Counted from the stretch's first letter, positions 36,468 to 46,936 are shown. The stretch: DNA of 64,000 nucleotides from Flavihumibacter fluvii (GCF_018595675.2 NZ_CP092333.1:1822001-1886000), one strand, 5' to 3'. Made by a program: numbers and translations. The notes: generated by a model not told the origin, from the letters alone.

Positions 36468-36488
36468 TTATCCACAACCTGTGGAAAA
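36468..36488. promoter_or_regulatory. Inverted pair of DnaA-box-like sites
   Basis: TTATCCACA, the exact bacterial DnaA-box consensus, is followed after ACC by TGTGGAAAA, which is TTTTCCACA on the other strand. A run of alternating T and A follows (from about 36490). It lies between divergent genes (36415-36575). It may bind DnaA, or it may be a palindromic operator with arms TCCACA/TGTGGA. Confidence 0.45.
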
Positions 36489-36575
36489 TCTATATATATC
36501 CCATGGGTTACCAATAGGCTGGCACGGTATTAAGTGCAGAACAAGGTAACGGACTAAACCAAAAACCCAAAAAAA

Positions 36576-37208
36576 ATGAAGGTAAAATTCATATTAACCC
36601 CGGAGATCGTTGGAGATGCTACTGATGCCCTTTTACTGGGCGATTTTAACAACTGGGACCCGAACGCGGGTATCGGCCTCAAAGTACAGAAAGATGGCAC
36701 CCTGGCTGCCACAGTTGCCCTTGAACCGGGTAAAACCTACCAATACCGTTATTTCCTGAGTGATGGCCGTTGGGTAAATGACGCCAACGCTGCACAATAT
36801 GCGCACAACCCGGCTTTCCAGGTGGACAATTGCGTGATCACTGTTCCTGAAATTGCCCCTGCCGCAAAAGAAGAGAAAGCACCCAAAGCTGAAAAAGCCC
36901 CAAAGGCAGTGAAAGCAACTAAAGCTGAGAAAGCGCCTAAAGCTGAAAAAGCCCCAAAGGCTGATGACCTTACCAAAATTGAAGGCATTGGGAAAAAGAT
37001 CGCTGAGTTGCTGAAAGCTGCTGAGATTACCAGTTTCACTGATTTATCCAAGTCAACACCAAAGAAACTGAAGGAAATTCTCGAAGCCGCTGGCAGCAAA
37101 TTTAAAGTGCATGATCCGGCTACATGGCCTAAACAAGCTAAGCTTGCCGCCGCTGCAAAATGGGATGAACTGGCTACACTCCAGGAGAGCCTGAAAGGCG
37201 GAAAATAA
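36576..37208 (+). CDS. Fusion of a glycogen-binding-like domain and a helix-hairpin-helix domain
   Basis: 210-residue protein with three parts. Residues 1-90 resemble the AMPK/CBM48 glycogen-binding module (LLLGDFNNWDPNAG, then YQYRYFLSDGRWVNDANA). Residues about 95-130 are a linker of repeated KAPKAEKAPKA units. Residues about 130-205 contain a helix-hairpin-helix segment (LTKIEGIGKKIAELLKAAEI, then FTDLSKSTPKKLKEILEAAG) like the C-terminal extension of some Bacteroidota L21 ribosomal proteins. There is no signal peptide, so it is cytoplasmic. A carbohydrate-binding fold joined to a nucleic-acid-binding fold is unusual, and the function is unknown. Transcribed alone with the DnaA-box-like pair about 90 bases upstream. 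Confidence 0.78.
   Translation: MKVKFILTPEIVGDATDALLLGDFNNWDPNAGIGLKVQKDGTLAATVALEPGKTYQYRYFLSDGRWVNDANAAQYAHNPAFQVDNCVITVPEIAPAAKEEKAPKAEKAPKAVKATKAEKAPKAEKAPKADDLTKIEGIGKKIAELLKAAEITSFTDLSKSTPKKLKEILEAAGSKFKVHDPATWPKQAKLAAAAKWDELATLQESLKGGK
36885..36961 (+). repeat. Direct repeats encoding the Lys-Ala-Pro linker
   Basis: A 23-base sequence occurs identically at 36885-36907 and 36939-36961, 54 bases apart (18 codons, in frame). Recombination between the copies would shorten the linker without breaking the frame. Confidence 0.85.
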
Positions 37209-37213
37209 GGAGA

Positions 37214-37241
37214 GGAAGCAGGGAGCAGGAAGCAGGGAGCA
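37214..37241. repeat. Heptanucleotide tandem repeat (GGRAGCA/GGGAGCA)x4
   Basis: Four 7-base units alternate GGAAGCA and GGGAGCA, giving a perfect 14-base doublet. It begins five bases after the stop of the CBM48-HhH gene. Placement and unit length match the array at 15227-15254. Confidence 0.9.
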
Positions 37242-37348
37242 GTGCTTTCCGGTATAGACCTGCTTTTATAAAGAAATATTTTTGTCTTACAGGTGATGCA
37301 TTTTCGTGAGAAGCTGTGTTGTCTGTAAGACATTTTTTTGCCTGGCCA

Positions 37349-37804
37349 TTACTTTCTTTCATAGCGCTGATCCATGCCATCGTAAAAGCTGGCCACAAGG
37401 GCAAGTTCGGAACCACACACAAAAACATATCCTCCCAGGTATTCTGCAGCAGCAGTCTGGCTTAATCGCCACATGGTAACTGGCTGGTTGTTTATCATGG
37501 ACTGGCCATCCGAAACCAGGGTCCAGCTTCCTTCTGAAAGTAGTTCCCCATTCCTGGTCACCTTATAAGCGGCTGGACTTCTAAATTGCACCAGGATCGT
37601 ATCTTCAGGGATGATCACCTGGCCGGTGGGCGTAGATTGCTTCTTCAACTGCCATTCCCCCAATAACCGGGAATGCAGAGTGACTGAATCCAGGTTTTCC
37701 ACGTAGCCACATGGCCAATCTGTATTGGCATTTACTACTGCATTCTCGCGCTGGCAGGCGGAGAAAGCAAGTATGCAGATAAAGGCTGGTAAAAGAGCTC
37801 TCAT
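37349..37804 (-). CDS. Hypothetical lipoprotein (lipocalin-like)
   Basis: 151-residue protein with a lipoprotein signal (Cys17 in LAFSAC). The core has a LLGEWQLKKQ opening and later SEGSWTLVSDGQSM and MWRLSQTAAAEYL segments, a pattern seen in small lipocalin-like envelope proteins of Bacteroidota. I do not recognise a named family with certainty. It is a single gene; the upstream gap to the AraC gene is 76 bases. Confidence 0.65.
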   Translation of the reverse strand: MRALLPAFICILAFSACQRENAVVNANTDWPCGYVENLDSVTLHSRLLGEWQLKKQSTPTGQVIIPEDTILVQFRSPAAYKVTRNGELLSEGSWTLVSDGQSMINNQPVTMWRLSQTAAAEYLGGYVFVCGSELALVASFYDGMDQRYERK

Positions 37805-37880
37805 GATAGCTTTAGACTATGACCTACGGGCAAAATAAACCGTTGCATCAATTCGACTGTCGTGTAACAATGAATGGAAA

Positions 37881-38777
37881 TCAGTTCATTGAACCCCGAT
37901 ACTCCAGCGGGGACAACCCTACATACTGTTTGAACACCCGGCTAAAATGCTGGGGATACTTGAATCCCAGTCCATAGGCAATTTCACTCACCGATTTATC
38001 AGCGTCAAATATTCTATCCTTGGCTACATCAATCAGTTTAAGTTGTATAATCTCATGCGCAGATTTACCGGTTTCTTTTTTAATCAGGTCGCCAAAATAG
38101 TTAGGAGAAAGATTAAGTTCGCTGGCACAATAAGCAACAGATGGCAAGCCAACAGTATGCGGTTTATCGGAAGAGAAGAAATTATTGAGTAAACTTTCAA
38201 ATTTCTCAAGAATCCCCTTAACCGTATTTTCACGGGTGATGAACTGGCGATCATAAAATCGCACGCAATAATTGAGAAACAGTTCAATATTGGTTACGAT
38301 TAATTTCTTACTATGCTTGTCGACTGCATGTTCCAGTTCATATTTAATTTTTGAAAAACAATCGAGGATAATCTGTCGCTCACGTTCCGATAAGTGAAGT
38401 GCCTCATTTACCGCGTAAGAAAAAAACGTATAGTCGCCCATGTTCCGCGCAAGCGAAGTTCCGCGGATCAGGTCAGGATGAAAAACCAATGCCAGACCCT
38501 GCGGTTGGTAATAATCCGCTCCGTTCGAACCAATTACCTGGCCCGGTGCAAGAAAAATGAGCGTACCCTCTTCATAGTCATAGTTACTGCAACCATAGCG
38601 CAGATCGCCACACTTAATTTCCTTTAAAAACACGGTATAAAAACCATAGCTCATCCGCCTGAGCTGCCTGGGTTCTGCCTTTGAAAGATCCACTACACTG
38701 ACCAGTGGGTGTAATGTAGAATTCCTATTGAATGCATTGTATTGTCCAACCGTGTCAAACTTTAATACCTCTTCCAT
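37881..38777 (-). CDS. AraC-family transcriptional regulator
   Basis: 298-residue regulator with a cupin-type sensing domain (about 20-170) and two C-terminal helix-turn-helix units. The second carries the AraC signature (VSEIAYGLGFKYPQHFSRVFKQYVG) close to the C-terminus. The start at 38777 (MEEVLKFD) fits the family; the frame stays open to 38828. It is divergent from the 38957-50112 gene run with 179 bases between, so it is the likely regulator of that cluster. Such a regulator beside a flavodoxin, a CMD protein and a cupin is common in Bacteroidota. The inducer is unknown. Confidence 0.88.
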   Translation of the reverse strand: MEEVLKFDTVGQYNAFNRNSTLHPLVSVVDLSKAEPRQLRRMSYGFYTVFLKEIKCGDLRYGCSNYDYEEGTLIFLAPGQVIGSNGADYYQPQGLALVFHPDLIRGTSLARNMGDYTFFSYAVNEALHLSERERQIILDCFSKIKYELEHAVDKHSKKLIVTNIELFLNYCVRFYDRQFITRENTVKGILEKFESLLNNFFSSDKPHTVGLPSVAYCASELNLSPNYFGDLIKKETGKSAHEIIQLKLIDVAKDRIFDADKSVSEIAYGLGFKYPQHFSRVFKQYVGLSPLEYRGSMN

Positions 38778-38956
38778 AAATTTTCGGATTAGTCCCTCAA
38801 AATTAAGCGCTAAACAAGTCGATTCCATATCGTCAACCGCTATTCAGTAAACTTGGTAGGTAAAGCAGTAATCTGTATACGTCCCCATTGACCGTATAAC
38901 ACCAACTTTGTAGCGTAAAAAGTGGCCTGGACACAGGCTGATTTGAAACAAGAAAT

Positions 38957-40009
38957 ATGATAACAAAAATTAAGTGCCATTTTTTAATAGTCATGATTAT
39001 GTTGACAAGCAGCATTGTACCAGCTCAAACCAGGCCCACCAATCCATTTGGCCTGGTTTACCAGAATGCCATTACCAAAAATTTGCCGGGTGTGGTGAAT
39101 ATTCATCCGGTAACCTATAAACTGAACAACATTCAAATCTCCGCCAATATTTACACACCCGCCAACTATAACCCGTCCAGGCAATATCCGGCAGTGGTGG
39201 TGGCTCACCCTAACGGAGGAGTTAAGGAGCAGGTTGCCGGATTGTACGCCCAGCGCCTGGCAGAAAAGGGCTACATAACCATTGTTGCCGATGCCGCATA
39301 CCAGGGGGCCAGCGGTGGGCAGCCACGTAATGTTGATAAGCCGGCCTTTCGCATTGAGGACATTCGCGGGATGGCAGATTTCATCACCCAATATGCAGGT
39401 GTAGATGCCAGCCGTCTCGGCTTATTGGGCATCTGCGGCGGCGGCGGCTATTCATTAAAAGCCGCCCAAACCGACAAACGCTTTAAAACCGTGGCTACCC
39501 TGAGCATGTTTAATTCAGGGCTGGTAAGGCGAAACGGGTTCATGAATTCCGGACTCGCCACCATTCAGCAACGGTTAGCACAGGCTACCGAAGCCCGTGC
39601 CCGGGAAGCAGCTGGCGGTGAAGTGCTTTATGCTGCCGCTACAAAAATAACCGATGAAATGGCAGATAAAATGCCATTTGACCTGTATCGTGAAGGCCAT
39701 TATTATTATAACAGAACCTATCCGCATCCCAATTCCACTTTCAGGTACACCATGAGCAGCCTGCTTGACCTGATGGAATTTGACGCAGCCTCCAACATGG
39801 ATTTAATTAATCAGCCCCTGTTGATGATGGCGGGCAGCAAAGCCGACACTTATTACATGACCGACACAGCATTCAACCTCGCAACAGGAACAAAGGAGAA
39901 AGAATTATTCCTGATACCGGGCGCTACACACATTCAAACCTACTATGTTCCTGAATATGTTGAGCAGGCGATGAATAAACTCAGCGAGTTCTTCGGCAAA
40001 TATTTGTAA
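38957..40009 (+). CDS. Exported alpha/beta hydrolase with a cysteine nucleophile elbow
   Basis: 350-residue protein with a signal peptide ending at VPAQ. The fold is alpha/beta hydrolase (VVVAHPNGGVKEQ, then YITIVADAAYQGASGG). The nucleophile elbow reads LGICGGGGYS, placing Cys160 where most hydrolases have Ser; dienelactone hydrolases share this feature. The C-terminal PGATHIQTYY supplies the catalytic His. It is the first gene of the AraC-linked run. Substrate unknown; ester or lactone cleavage is inferred from the fold. Confidence 0.85.
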   Translation: MITKIKCHFLIVMIMLTSSIVPAQTRPTNPFGLVYQNAITKNLPGVVNIHPVTYKLNNIQISANIYTPANYNPSRQYPAVVVAHPNGGVKEQVAGLYAQRLAEKGYITIVADAAYQGASGGQPRNVDKPAFRIEDIRGMADFITQYAGVDASRLGLLGICGGGGYSLKAAQTDKRFKTVATLSMFNSGLVRRNGFMNSGLATIQQRLAQATEARAREAAGGEVLYAAATKITDEMADKMPFDLYREGHYYYNRTYPHPNSTFRYTMSSLLDLMEFDAASNMDLINQPLLMMAGSKADTYYMTDTAFNLATGTKEKELFLIPGATHIQTYYVPEYVEQAMNKLSEFFGKYL

Positions 40010-40041
40010 AGAAAACATATCGTCAAATAAAAAACAATAGT

Positions 40042-40494
40042 ATGAGAGCAACAATTCTAGCACTGATTATAACCATCTTGAGTGTCCAATGCTCCTTCGC
40101 ACAAAATTCTGCTGCAGAACAGGAAATCATCTCGCTCTCAAAAGATAAATGGCAGTGGATGGCAGATAAGAATGTGGATAAACTTGCGCCACTCTTCCAC
40201 GATAAGTCAAAATTTGTGCACATGAGTGGAACCTGGAAAAAGGAAGAGGAACTGGATATCATTAAAACCGGAAGTATATGGTATAAGAAGGCGGATGTCC
40301 ATGATGTAGCGGTAGAAATGTTTGACAATACTGCCATCATTTGGAGCCGTATTACGTTGCAGGCTGTTGTACGTGGCAGTGAGGTGTCAACTGAATTTAC
40401 GGTTACAGAAGTCTATAAAAAACAAGAAAGCAGCTGGAAGTTGTTAGCCTTGACATTTAGCAGTGTGCGGGACACCCATATAATTAAACATTAA
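40042..40494 (+). CDS. Exported NTF2-like (DUF4440) protein, copy 1
   Basis: 150-residue protein with a signal peptide ending in SFAQ. The mature part is one NTF2-like/SnoaL fold domain: EQEIISLSKDKWQWMADKNVDKLAPLFHDKSKFVHMSG is the typical opening. It is strongly similar to the next gene and clearly a tandem duplicate; positions such as SKDKWQWM, DKNVD, FVHM and IWYKKAD recur. NTF2-like exported proteins can bind or isomerise small organic molecules, but no catalytic residues can be named. Confidence 0.83.
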   Translation: MRATILALIITILSVQCSFAQNSAAEQEIISLSKDKWQWMADKNVDKLAPLFHDKSKFVHMSGTWKKEEELDIIKTGSIWYKKADVHDVAVEMFDNTAIIWSRITLQAVVRGSEVSTEFTVTEVYKKQESSWKLLALTFSSVRDTHIIKH

Positions 40495-40527
40495 TTGTAT
40501 TCAACTTTAAACCGTTAAAATATTTGT

Positions 40528-40968
40528 ATGAAAATATTATTTTTTGGAATTCTATTCTTCTTTTTGAGTACACAAACCTTCGCACAAAATTCTGTTGCCG
40601 ACCAGGAAATCATCAAACTCTCAAAAGATAAATGGCAGTGGATGTCGGATAAAAATGTCGATGCTTTAACCAAACTCTTCCACGAAAAAGCTATGTTTGT
40701 CCACATGGGTGGCTCCTGGGGAACCGAACAGGAACTCAATATCATCAAAGGCGGTGGGATTTGGTATAAGCAAGCGGACATTCATGAAGCATCCGTAAAA
40801 TTCATAGATAATACGGCCATCCTGTTAAACAGGATCACCTTACTGGCAGTGGTTGGCGGCAATGAAGTAACAAATCCTTTTATGGTTACTGAAGTCTATG
40901 TGAAAGAAAAAGGCGCGTGGAAACTTGGCTCATTATCATTTACCAGGCTCATGACGCCTGGCAACTAA
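40528..40968 (+). CDS. Exported NTF2-like (DUF4440) protein, copy 2
   Basis: 146-residue tandem paralogue of the preceding gene, with a signal peptide ending in TFAQ. The shared core runs from QNSVADQEII to EVYVKEKGAWKLGSLSF. DNA identity is visible too (for example TGGCAGTGGATG in both), which suggests a fairly recent duplication. Ten bases separate it from the flavodoxin gene. Its function is presumably related to copy 1, with some change of ligand possible. Confidence 0.83.
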   Translation: MKILFFGILFFFLSTQTFAQNSVADQEIIKLSKDKWQWMSDKNVDALTKLFHEKAMFVHMGGSWGTEQELNIIKGGGIWYKQADIHEASVKFIDNTAILLNRITLLAVVGGNEVTNPFMVTEVYVKEKGAWKLGSLSFTRLMTPGN

Positions 40969-40977
40969 TTTTCTCCG

Positions 40978-41595
40978 ATGACACTTGCGATATTGACACT
41001 TGTTCTTTTGTTCTCAACATGTTCTCCTGCAGAAGTGGATGGTACCGTTACCACAACCCAATCAACAGCAGATCCAAACAAGGTATTGATTGTGTTCCTC
41101 TCGCGCACAAACAATACCAAAGCTATAGCAGAAATCATTCAGAAAAATGTTGGCGGAAGACTGGTAGCACTGGAGCTGGTAACTCCCTATCCGGATTACT
41201 ACAAAGCAATTGTTGACCAGGTTGCCAATGAAAATGCAACCGGTTTCCTGCCTCCTTTAAAAACTAAAATTGACAGCATTGAAAAATACGATGTCATTTT
41301 TCTGGGTTTCCCCACCTGGGGCATGCAATTACCGCCACCCATGAAAAGCTTTTTAAAGCAATACGACCTGAGCGGAAAAACTATTGTGCCCTTCAATACC
41401 AATGCGGGCTATGGAATCGGGAGTAGTTTCGAAACAGTTAGAAACCTATGCCCCGGGTGTACTGTTTTGGACGGTTTTTCCACGAAAGGTGGCGTGGAAA
41501 GAGACGGCATTTATTTTGTAATGGTGGGTGAAAAAGAAAGACAGGCACAGGTAGAAATAAAGAATTGGCTGAGGAAACTCAACCTTTTGAAATAA
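40978..41595 (+). CDS. Flavodoxin-family lipoprotein
   Basis: 205-residue FMN-binding protein of the flavodoxin fold. It opens with a lipoprotein signal (Cys15 in LLFSTC), so it is anchored in the envelope, unlike cytosolic flavodoxins. The FMN phosphate loop is VFLSRTNNTKAIAEII (about residues 38-53), followed by FLGFPTWGMQLPPPMKSFL and NTNAGYGIGSSFETV, typical of the long-chain flavodoxin_4 group. It may transfer electrons or reduce a quinone or other substrate. This gene is often found near CMD and cupin genes in Bacteroidota, as here. Confidence 0.87.
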   Translation: MTLAILTLVLLFSTCSPAEVDGTVTTTQSTADPNKVLIVFLSRTNNTKAIAEIIQKNVGGRLVALELVTPYPDYYKAIVDQVANENATGFLPPLKTKIDSIEKYDVIFLGFPTWGMQLPPPMKSFLKQYDLSGKTIVPFNTNAGYGIGSSFETVRNLCPGCTVLDGFSTKGGVERDGIYFVMVGEKERQAQVEIKNWLRKLNLLK

Positions 41596-41626
41596 GTAAA
41601 TTCCTGGTTTTAACAATAACAGCATT

Positions 41627-42367
41627 ATGAAACCAATACTGATAAAATCGATAGTAGTGTCTATTGTTGCGCTTAGTTGCATATTCAGTAATGCTATAGC
41701 GAAAAACACAACCAATAGTGAGCTGTTGGATAGCAAAGCACAAAGTATTGTCAACATTGCTGCATTCACTGCGAATGGTGACCTGGCAAGTTTAACCAGG
41801 GCATTGCATGATGGACTAGATGCCGGGCTCACCATTAATGAGATTAAAGAAGTCATTGTTCATTTATACGCTTATTGCGGGTTTCCACGAAGTATCAGGG
41901 GACTGCAGACTTTCATGGAAGTATTGGATGGAAGAAAAGCCAAAGGCATCCAGGATAAAATTGGAAATTTTCCATCACCAATTAACAATGCCGGATCTAA
42001 ATATGACCGCGGGAAGAATATCCTGGGTGAACTCACTAAAGCACCCCAGGGCGTAGCATTAACCGGCTATGGTGCTTTTGCCCCGGTTATTGATACATTT
42101 TTGAAAGAACACCTGTTCTCGGACATTTTTGAAAGGGATGTATTGACCTATGCCCAGCGGGAACTGGTAACTATATCGGTACTTAGCTCCATCGGCGGTG
42201 TAGAGCCGATGCTTCGCGGACACTTTTCGATCTGCTTAAATGTCGGCTTCACACCGCAACATCTAACGCATTTCGTATCAATCATTGAGTCGGCTCTTGG
42301 CAGGGAAAAAGCAGCTGCAGCAAATGGTGTCTTGCAGGAATTCTTAAAGAATCGTCCCCGGAATTAA
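41627..42367 (+). CDS. Two-domain carboxymuconolactone decarboxylase family protein
   Basis: 246-residue exported protein (signal peptide ending near NAIA) with two CMD domains in tandem, about 40-115 and 150-240. The first has LHDGLDAGLTINEIKEVIVHLYAYCGFPRSIRGLQTF, the second AQRELVTISVLSSIGG..LRGHFSICLNVGFTPQHL. These helices form the CMD/AhpD fold, but there is no CxxC pair, so it is the gamma-carboxymuconolactone decarboxylase-like type rather than the redox type seen at 5.7-8.7 kb. Substrate unknown. Confidence 0.88.
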   Translation: MKPILIKSIVVSIVALSCIFSNAIAKNTTNSELLDSKAQSIVNIAAFTANGDLASLTRALHDGLDAGLTINEIKEVIVHLYAYCGFPRSIRGLQTFMEVLDGRKAKGIQDKIGNFPSPINNAGSKYDRGKNILGELTKAPQGVALTGYGAFAPVIDTFLKEHLFSDIFERDVLTYAQRELVTISVLSSIGGVEPMLRGHFSICLNVGFTPQHLTHFVSIIESALGREKAAAANGVLQEFLKNRPRN

Positions 42368-42408
42368 TTCACCAGGTTGAAATTCTGAGCATCAAAATCC
42401 TTTCAATT

Positions 42409-42903
42409 ATGCAATCTTTCAAGTCCATTATTTTTTTTGTAGCAGCCATCGGGATCTATTCATGTTCCAAAGCACAAAAGCAAAAATCCGCTAACATGGG
42501 TAAAAATAGCAGCCTGATTTTCCCGCAAGGGGAAAAAATCACGAATAAGAATTTTACAGGAACAGCATACCTGAAAATGCTGGTTGAGGCCGATAGTGTT
42601 AATCCAACTGCTGTTGGAAACGTTACATTTGAAGCCGGAGCAAGAACAAAGTGGCATTTGCATCCTGGAGGGCAAATATTATTGGTGATTGACGGAGTTG
42701 GTTTTTACCAGGAAAAAGACCAGTCAAAAAAAATACTCCGTAAAGGTGATGTTGTTAAATGCCCGCCGAATGTACCCCATTGGCATGGCGCCAGTGCTGA
42801 TAGCGGGTTTATCCAGGTCGCAGTAACTAATAATCAAAAGGGCGCTACTGTTTGGCTGGAAGAAGTAACAGACAAGGAATATAACGCTGCCTACCATCAA
42901 TAA
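42409..42903 (+). CDS. Cupin-domain lipoprotein
   Basis: 164-residue lipoprotein (Cys19 in IGIYSC). A single cupin_2 barrel fills about residues 60-130: GNVTFEAGARTKWHLHPGGQILLVIDGVGFYQ holds the first metal-binding motif with the His pair, and KCPPNVPHWHGASAD the second. Metal-binding His residues are present, so an active small-molecule isomerase or dioxygenase-type centre is possible. It follows the CMD gene and precedes an alpha/beta hydrolase with only five bases between. Confidence 0.88.
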   Translation: MQSFKSIIFFVAAIGIYSCSKAQKQKSANMGKNSSLIFPQGEKITNKNFTGTAYLKMLVEADSVNPTAVGNVTFEAGARTKWHLHPGGQILLVIDGVGFYQEKDQSKKILRKGDVVKCPPNVPHWHGASADSGFIQVAVTNNQKGATVWLEEVTDKEYNAAYHQ

Positions 42904-42908
42904 TACTT

Positions 42909-43976
42909 ATGGAACACCATCAAACACAACGTTATTTAGTAACAGCAATATGGATGCTGTTGATATCCTGCGTATATGGACAAAAGCAACCCATCCTTAT
43001 CCAGGAACAGGGTAGCTTTACCGTAGGTGGTTCAGTGATAACAAATCCCGGCACATTTGACCCCATCAAACGTACGCCTGATGGGCAAACCTTTCATGGC
43101 GACCATGCTTATGTCTTTTACCAGATACCGGTAAAAGCAAAAAAGCTCCCACTTGTATTCTGGCATGGCATCGGTCAGTTTTCGAAAACATGGGAGACCA
43201 CACCTGACGGACGTGAAGGTTATCAGAATATTTTCCTCCGGCGAGGCTTTGGGGTATACCTGATCGACCAGCCCAGGCGCGGGAACGCAGGACGCAGTAC
43301 GGTGGAAGCAACAATTAACCCTATTCCGGATGAGCAAACCTGGTTTGGAACTTTTCGGTTAGGGATATGGCCAAACTATTTTCCCGGCGTACAATTCTCA
43401 AAAGATCCTGAGACCCTTAATCAATATTTCCGTTCAATGACCCCAAATATTGGCGGATTCGACACGAAGGTAATTACCGATGCCGTATCGGCGTTGTTTA
43501 GTAAGATCGGACCCGCAATTCTTGTCTCCCATTCCCATTCTGGTGGCTTTGGCTGGGCAACAGCCATCAAGAACCCAAACGTTCGTGCCATTGTATCCTA
43601 TGAGCCGGGATCAGGATTTATTTTTCCTGAAGGGGAAGTACCTGCCCCTGTGGAAAGTTCCTCAGGTCCGGTGTCGGCCATTGGGGCTCCCCTGGAAGAT
43701 TTTTTAAAACTCACCAGGATTCCCATCATTATTTATTATGGGGATAATATCCCTGCCAACCCGGATCCGAATCCCGGGGCAGATGGCTGGCGCGCACGGA
43801 TGATCATGGCAAAATTATGGCGGGATGCCGTAAATCGGCATGGTGGTGATGTAACTGTCGTTCATCTTCCGGAAGCCGGACTAAAGGGAAATACCCACTT
43901 CCCATTTTCAGACATAAATAACCTGGAAGTAGCTGACCTGATGTCGAAGTGGTTGAGGGAAAAGAAACTGGACTAG
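42909..43976 (+). CDS. Exported alpha/beta fold hydrolase
   Basis: 355-residue protein with a signal peptide ending near CVYGQ. The hydrolase core is shown by PLVFWHGIGQFSKTWETTPDGREGYQNIFLRRGFGVYLIDQPRRG, the nucleophile region VSHSHSGGFGW (Ser inside a His-rich elbow) and the C-terminal GNTHFPFSDINN that carries the catalytic His. Family members of this type occur widely in Bacteroidota and Proteobacteria without a known substrate. It is part of the AraC-linked run. Confidence 0.85.
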   Translation: MEHHQTQRYLVTAIWMLLISCVYGQKQPILIQEQGSFTVGGSVITNPGTFDPIKRTPDGQTFHGDHAYVFYQIPVKAKKLPLVFWHGIGQFSKTWETTPDGREGYQNIFLRRGFGVYLIDQPRRGNAGRSTVEATINPIPDEQTWFGTFRLGIWPNYFPGVQFSKDPETLNQYFRSMTPNIGGFDTKVITDAVSALFSKIGPAILVSHSHSGGFGWATAIKNPNVRAIVSYEPGSGFIFPEGEVPAPVESSSGPVSAIGAPLEDFLKLTRIPIIIYYGDNIPANPDPNPGADGWRARMIMAKLWRDAVNRHGGDVTVVHLPEAGLKGNTHFPFSDINNLEVADLMSKWLREKKLD

Positions 43977-44097
43977 CATGGGTGAACTGTTTCATGGTGG
44001 ATTCAATCAGTGAAAATGGTAGGTGAATCTGTAATCCATATACTGAATCTGGAGGGGTGACAACTACTTTTGCATAGTAATGATGATCAAAGCGACA

Positions 44098-46003
<1,906 letters not shown>

Positions 46004-46018
46004 GTGTATAATTTCATC

Positions 46019-46909
46019 ATGCATAAAGCCCAACTATTCTTACTGCTTTTACTAGCAACAATGCATGGTTTTGGGCAAACGAATCCGGTTATCGATGCAT
46101 TCCCAAAAGGTACTGTATTACAGGGCAACATACCCTACAACAACGACAACCTGCCAAAGCATTTGCTCGATATTTATTTTCCCGCCAACGCAAAGGGCAA
46201 ATTGCCCCTGGTCATTTTCATACATGGTGGTGGCTGGTTAAGCAATGATAAATATGCAGATATCGGATACATGAAAAAAACCGTGGCAGAGATCGTCAGC
46301 AATGGTTTCGCGCTTGCATCTATTGATTATCGATTTAGTACGCAAGCCGTTTTTCCGGCCCAGATGCTGGATTGCAATCGCGCTATTTCATTTTTGTACG
46401 ATAATGCTGATAAATATGGACTTGATAAAAACCGCTTTGCTGTAATGGGTTTTTCAGCAGGCGGACACCTGGCATCAATGGTGGGCTTGTCCAATAACAA
46501 TTCTATTGCTGCATTTTTTATGCCCGGGACAAGTAAATCATTCCAATTTAAGGCTGTTGTGGATTTTTATGGTCCGTCAGAATTGTTATTGTTTCCCGGA
46601 AACAACGACGAAAAATCGCCTGAGAGCCTTTTAATTGGCGCAACCCCACTTGCCCGCCCCGATTTAGCAAAAGTGGCCAGCCCGGTTACCTATGTTGACA
46701 AAAATGATCCGCCCTTCCTCATCATTCATGGTGAAAAGGATGATCTCGTTTCACCAAAACAATCCCAGCTGCTGAGTGCGTGGTTGAATGTGGCAGGCGT
46801 CCAGAACGAACTCATCATCGTAAAAGACGCTCCGCATTTTGGAGTGATGTTTGATACGGATGAGGTCAGGAATAAAGTCATTGATTTTCTAAAGAAGAAA
46901 TTGAATTGA
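46019..46909 (+). CDS. BD-FAE-like alpha/beta hydrolase
   Basis: 296-residue exported hydrolase (signal peptide MHKAQLFLLLLLATMHGFGQ). It has the HGGGW oxyanion-hole motif near residue 73, the nucleophile elbow GFSAGGHLAS near residue 147, an acid in HGEKDDLVSPKQS and the catalytic His in DAPHFGVMFD. This matches the hormone-sensitive-lipase/BD-FAE (feruloyl esterase-like) group. The start at 46019 is chosen because it begins the signal peptide; the GTG at 46004 is the codon right after the preceding stop and is not needed. Confidence 0.88.
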   Translation: MHKAQLFLLLLLATMHGFGQTNPVIDAFPKGTVLQGNIPYNNDNLPKHLLDIYFPANAKGKLPLVIFIHGGGWLSNDKYADIGYMKKTVAEIVSNGFALASIDYRFSTQAVFPAQMLDCNRAISFLYDNADKYGLDKNRFAVMGFSAGGHLASMVGLSNNNSIAAFFMPGTSKSFQFKAVVDFYGPSELLLFPGNNDEKSPESLLIGATPLARPDLAKVASPVTYVDKNDPPFLIIHGEKDDLVSPKQSQLLSAWLNVAGVQNELIIVKDAPHFGVMFDTDEVRNKVIDFLKKKLN

Positions 46910-46936
46910 GCTTGTTGCACCATAAATTTTAGTCTT

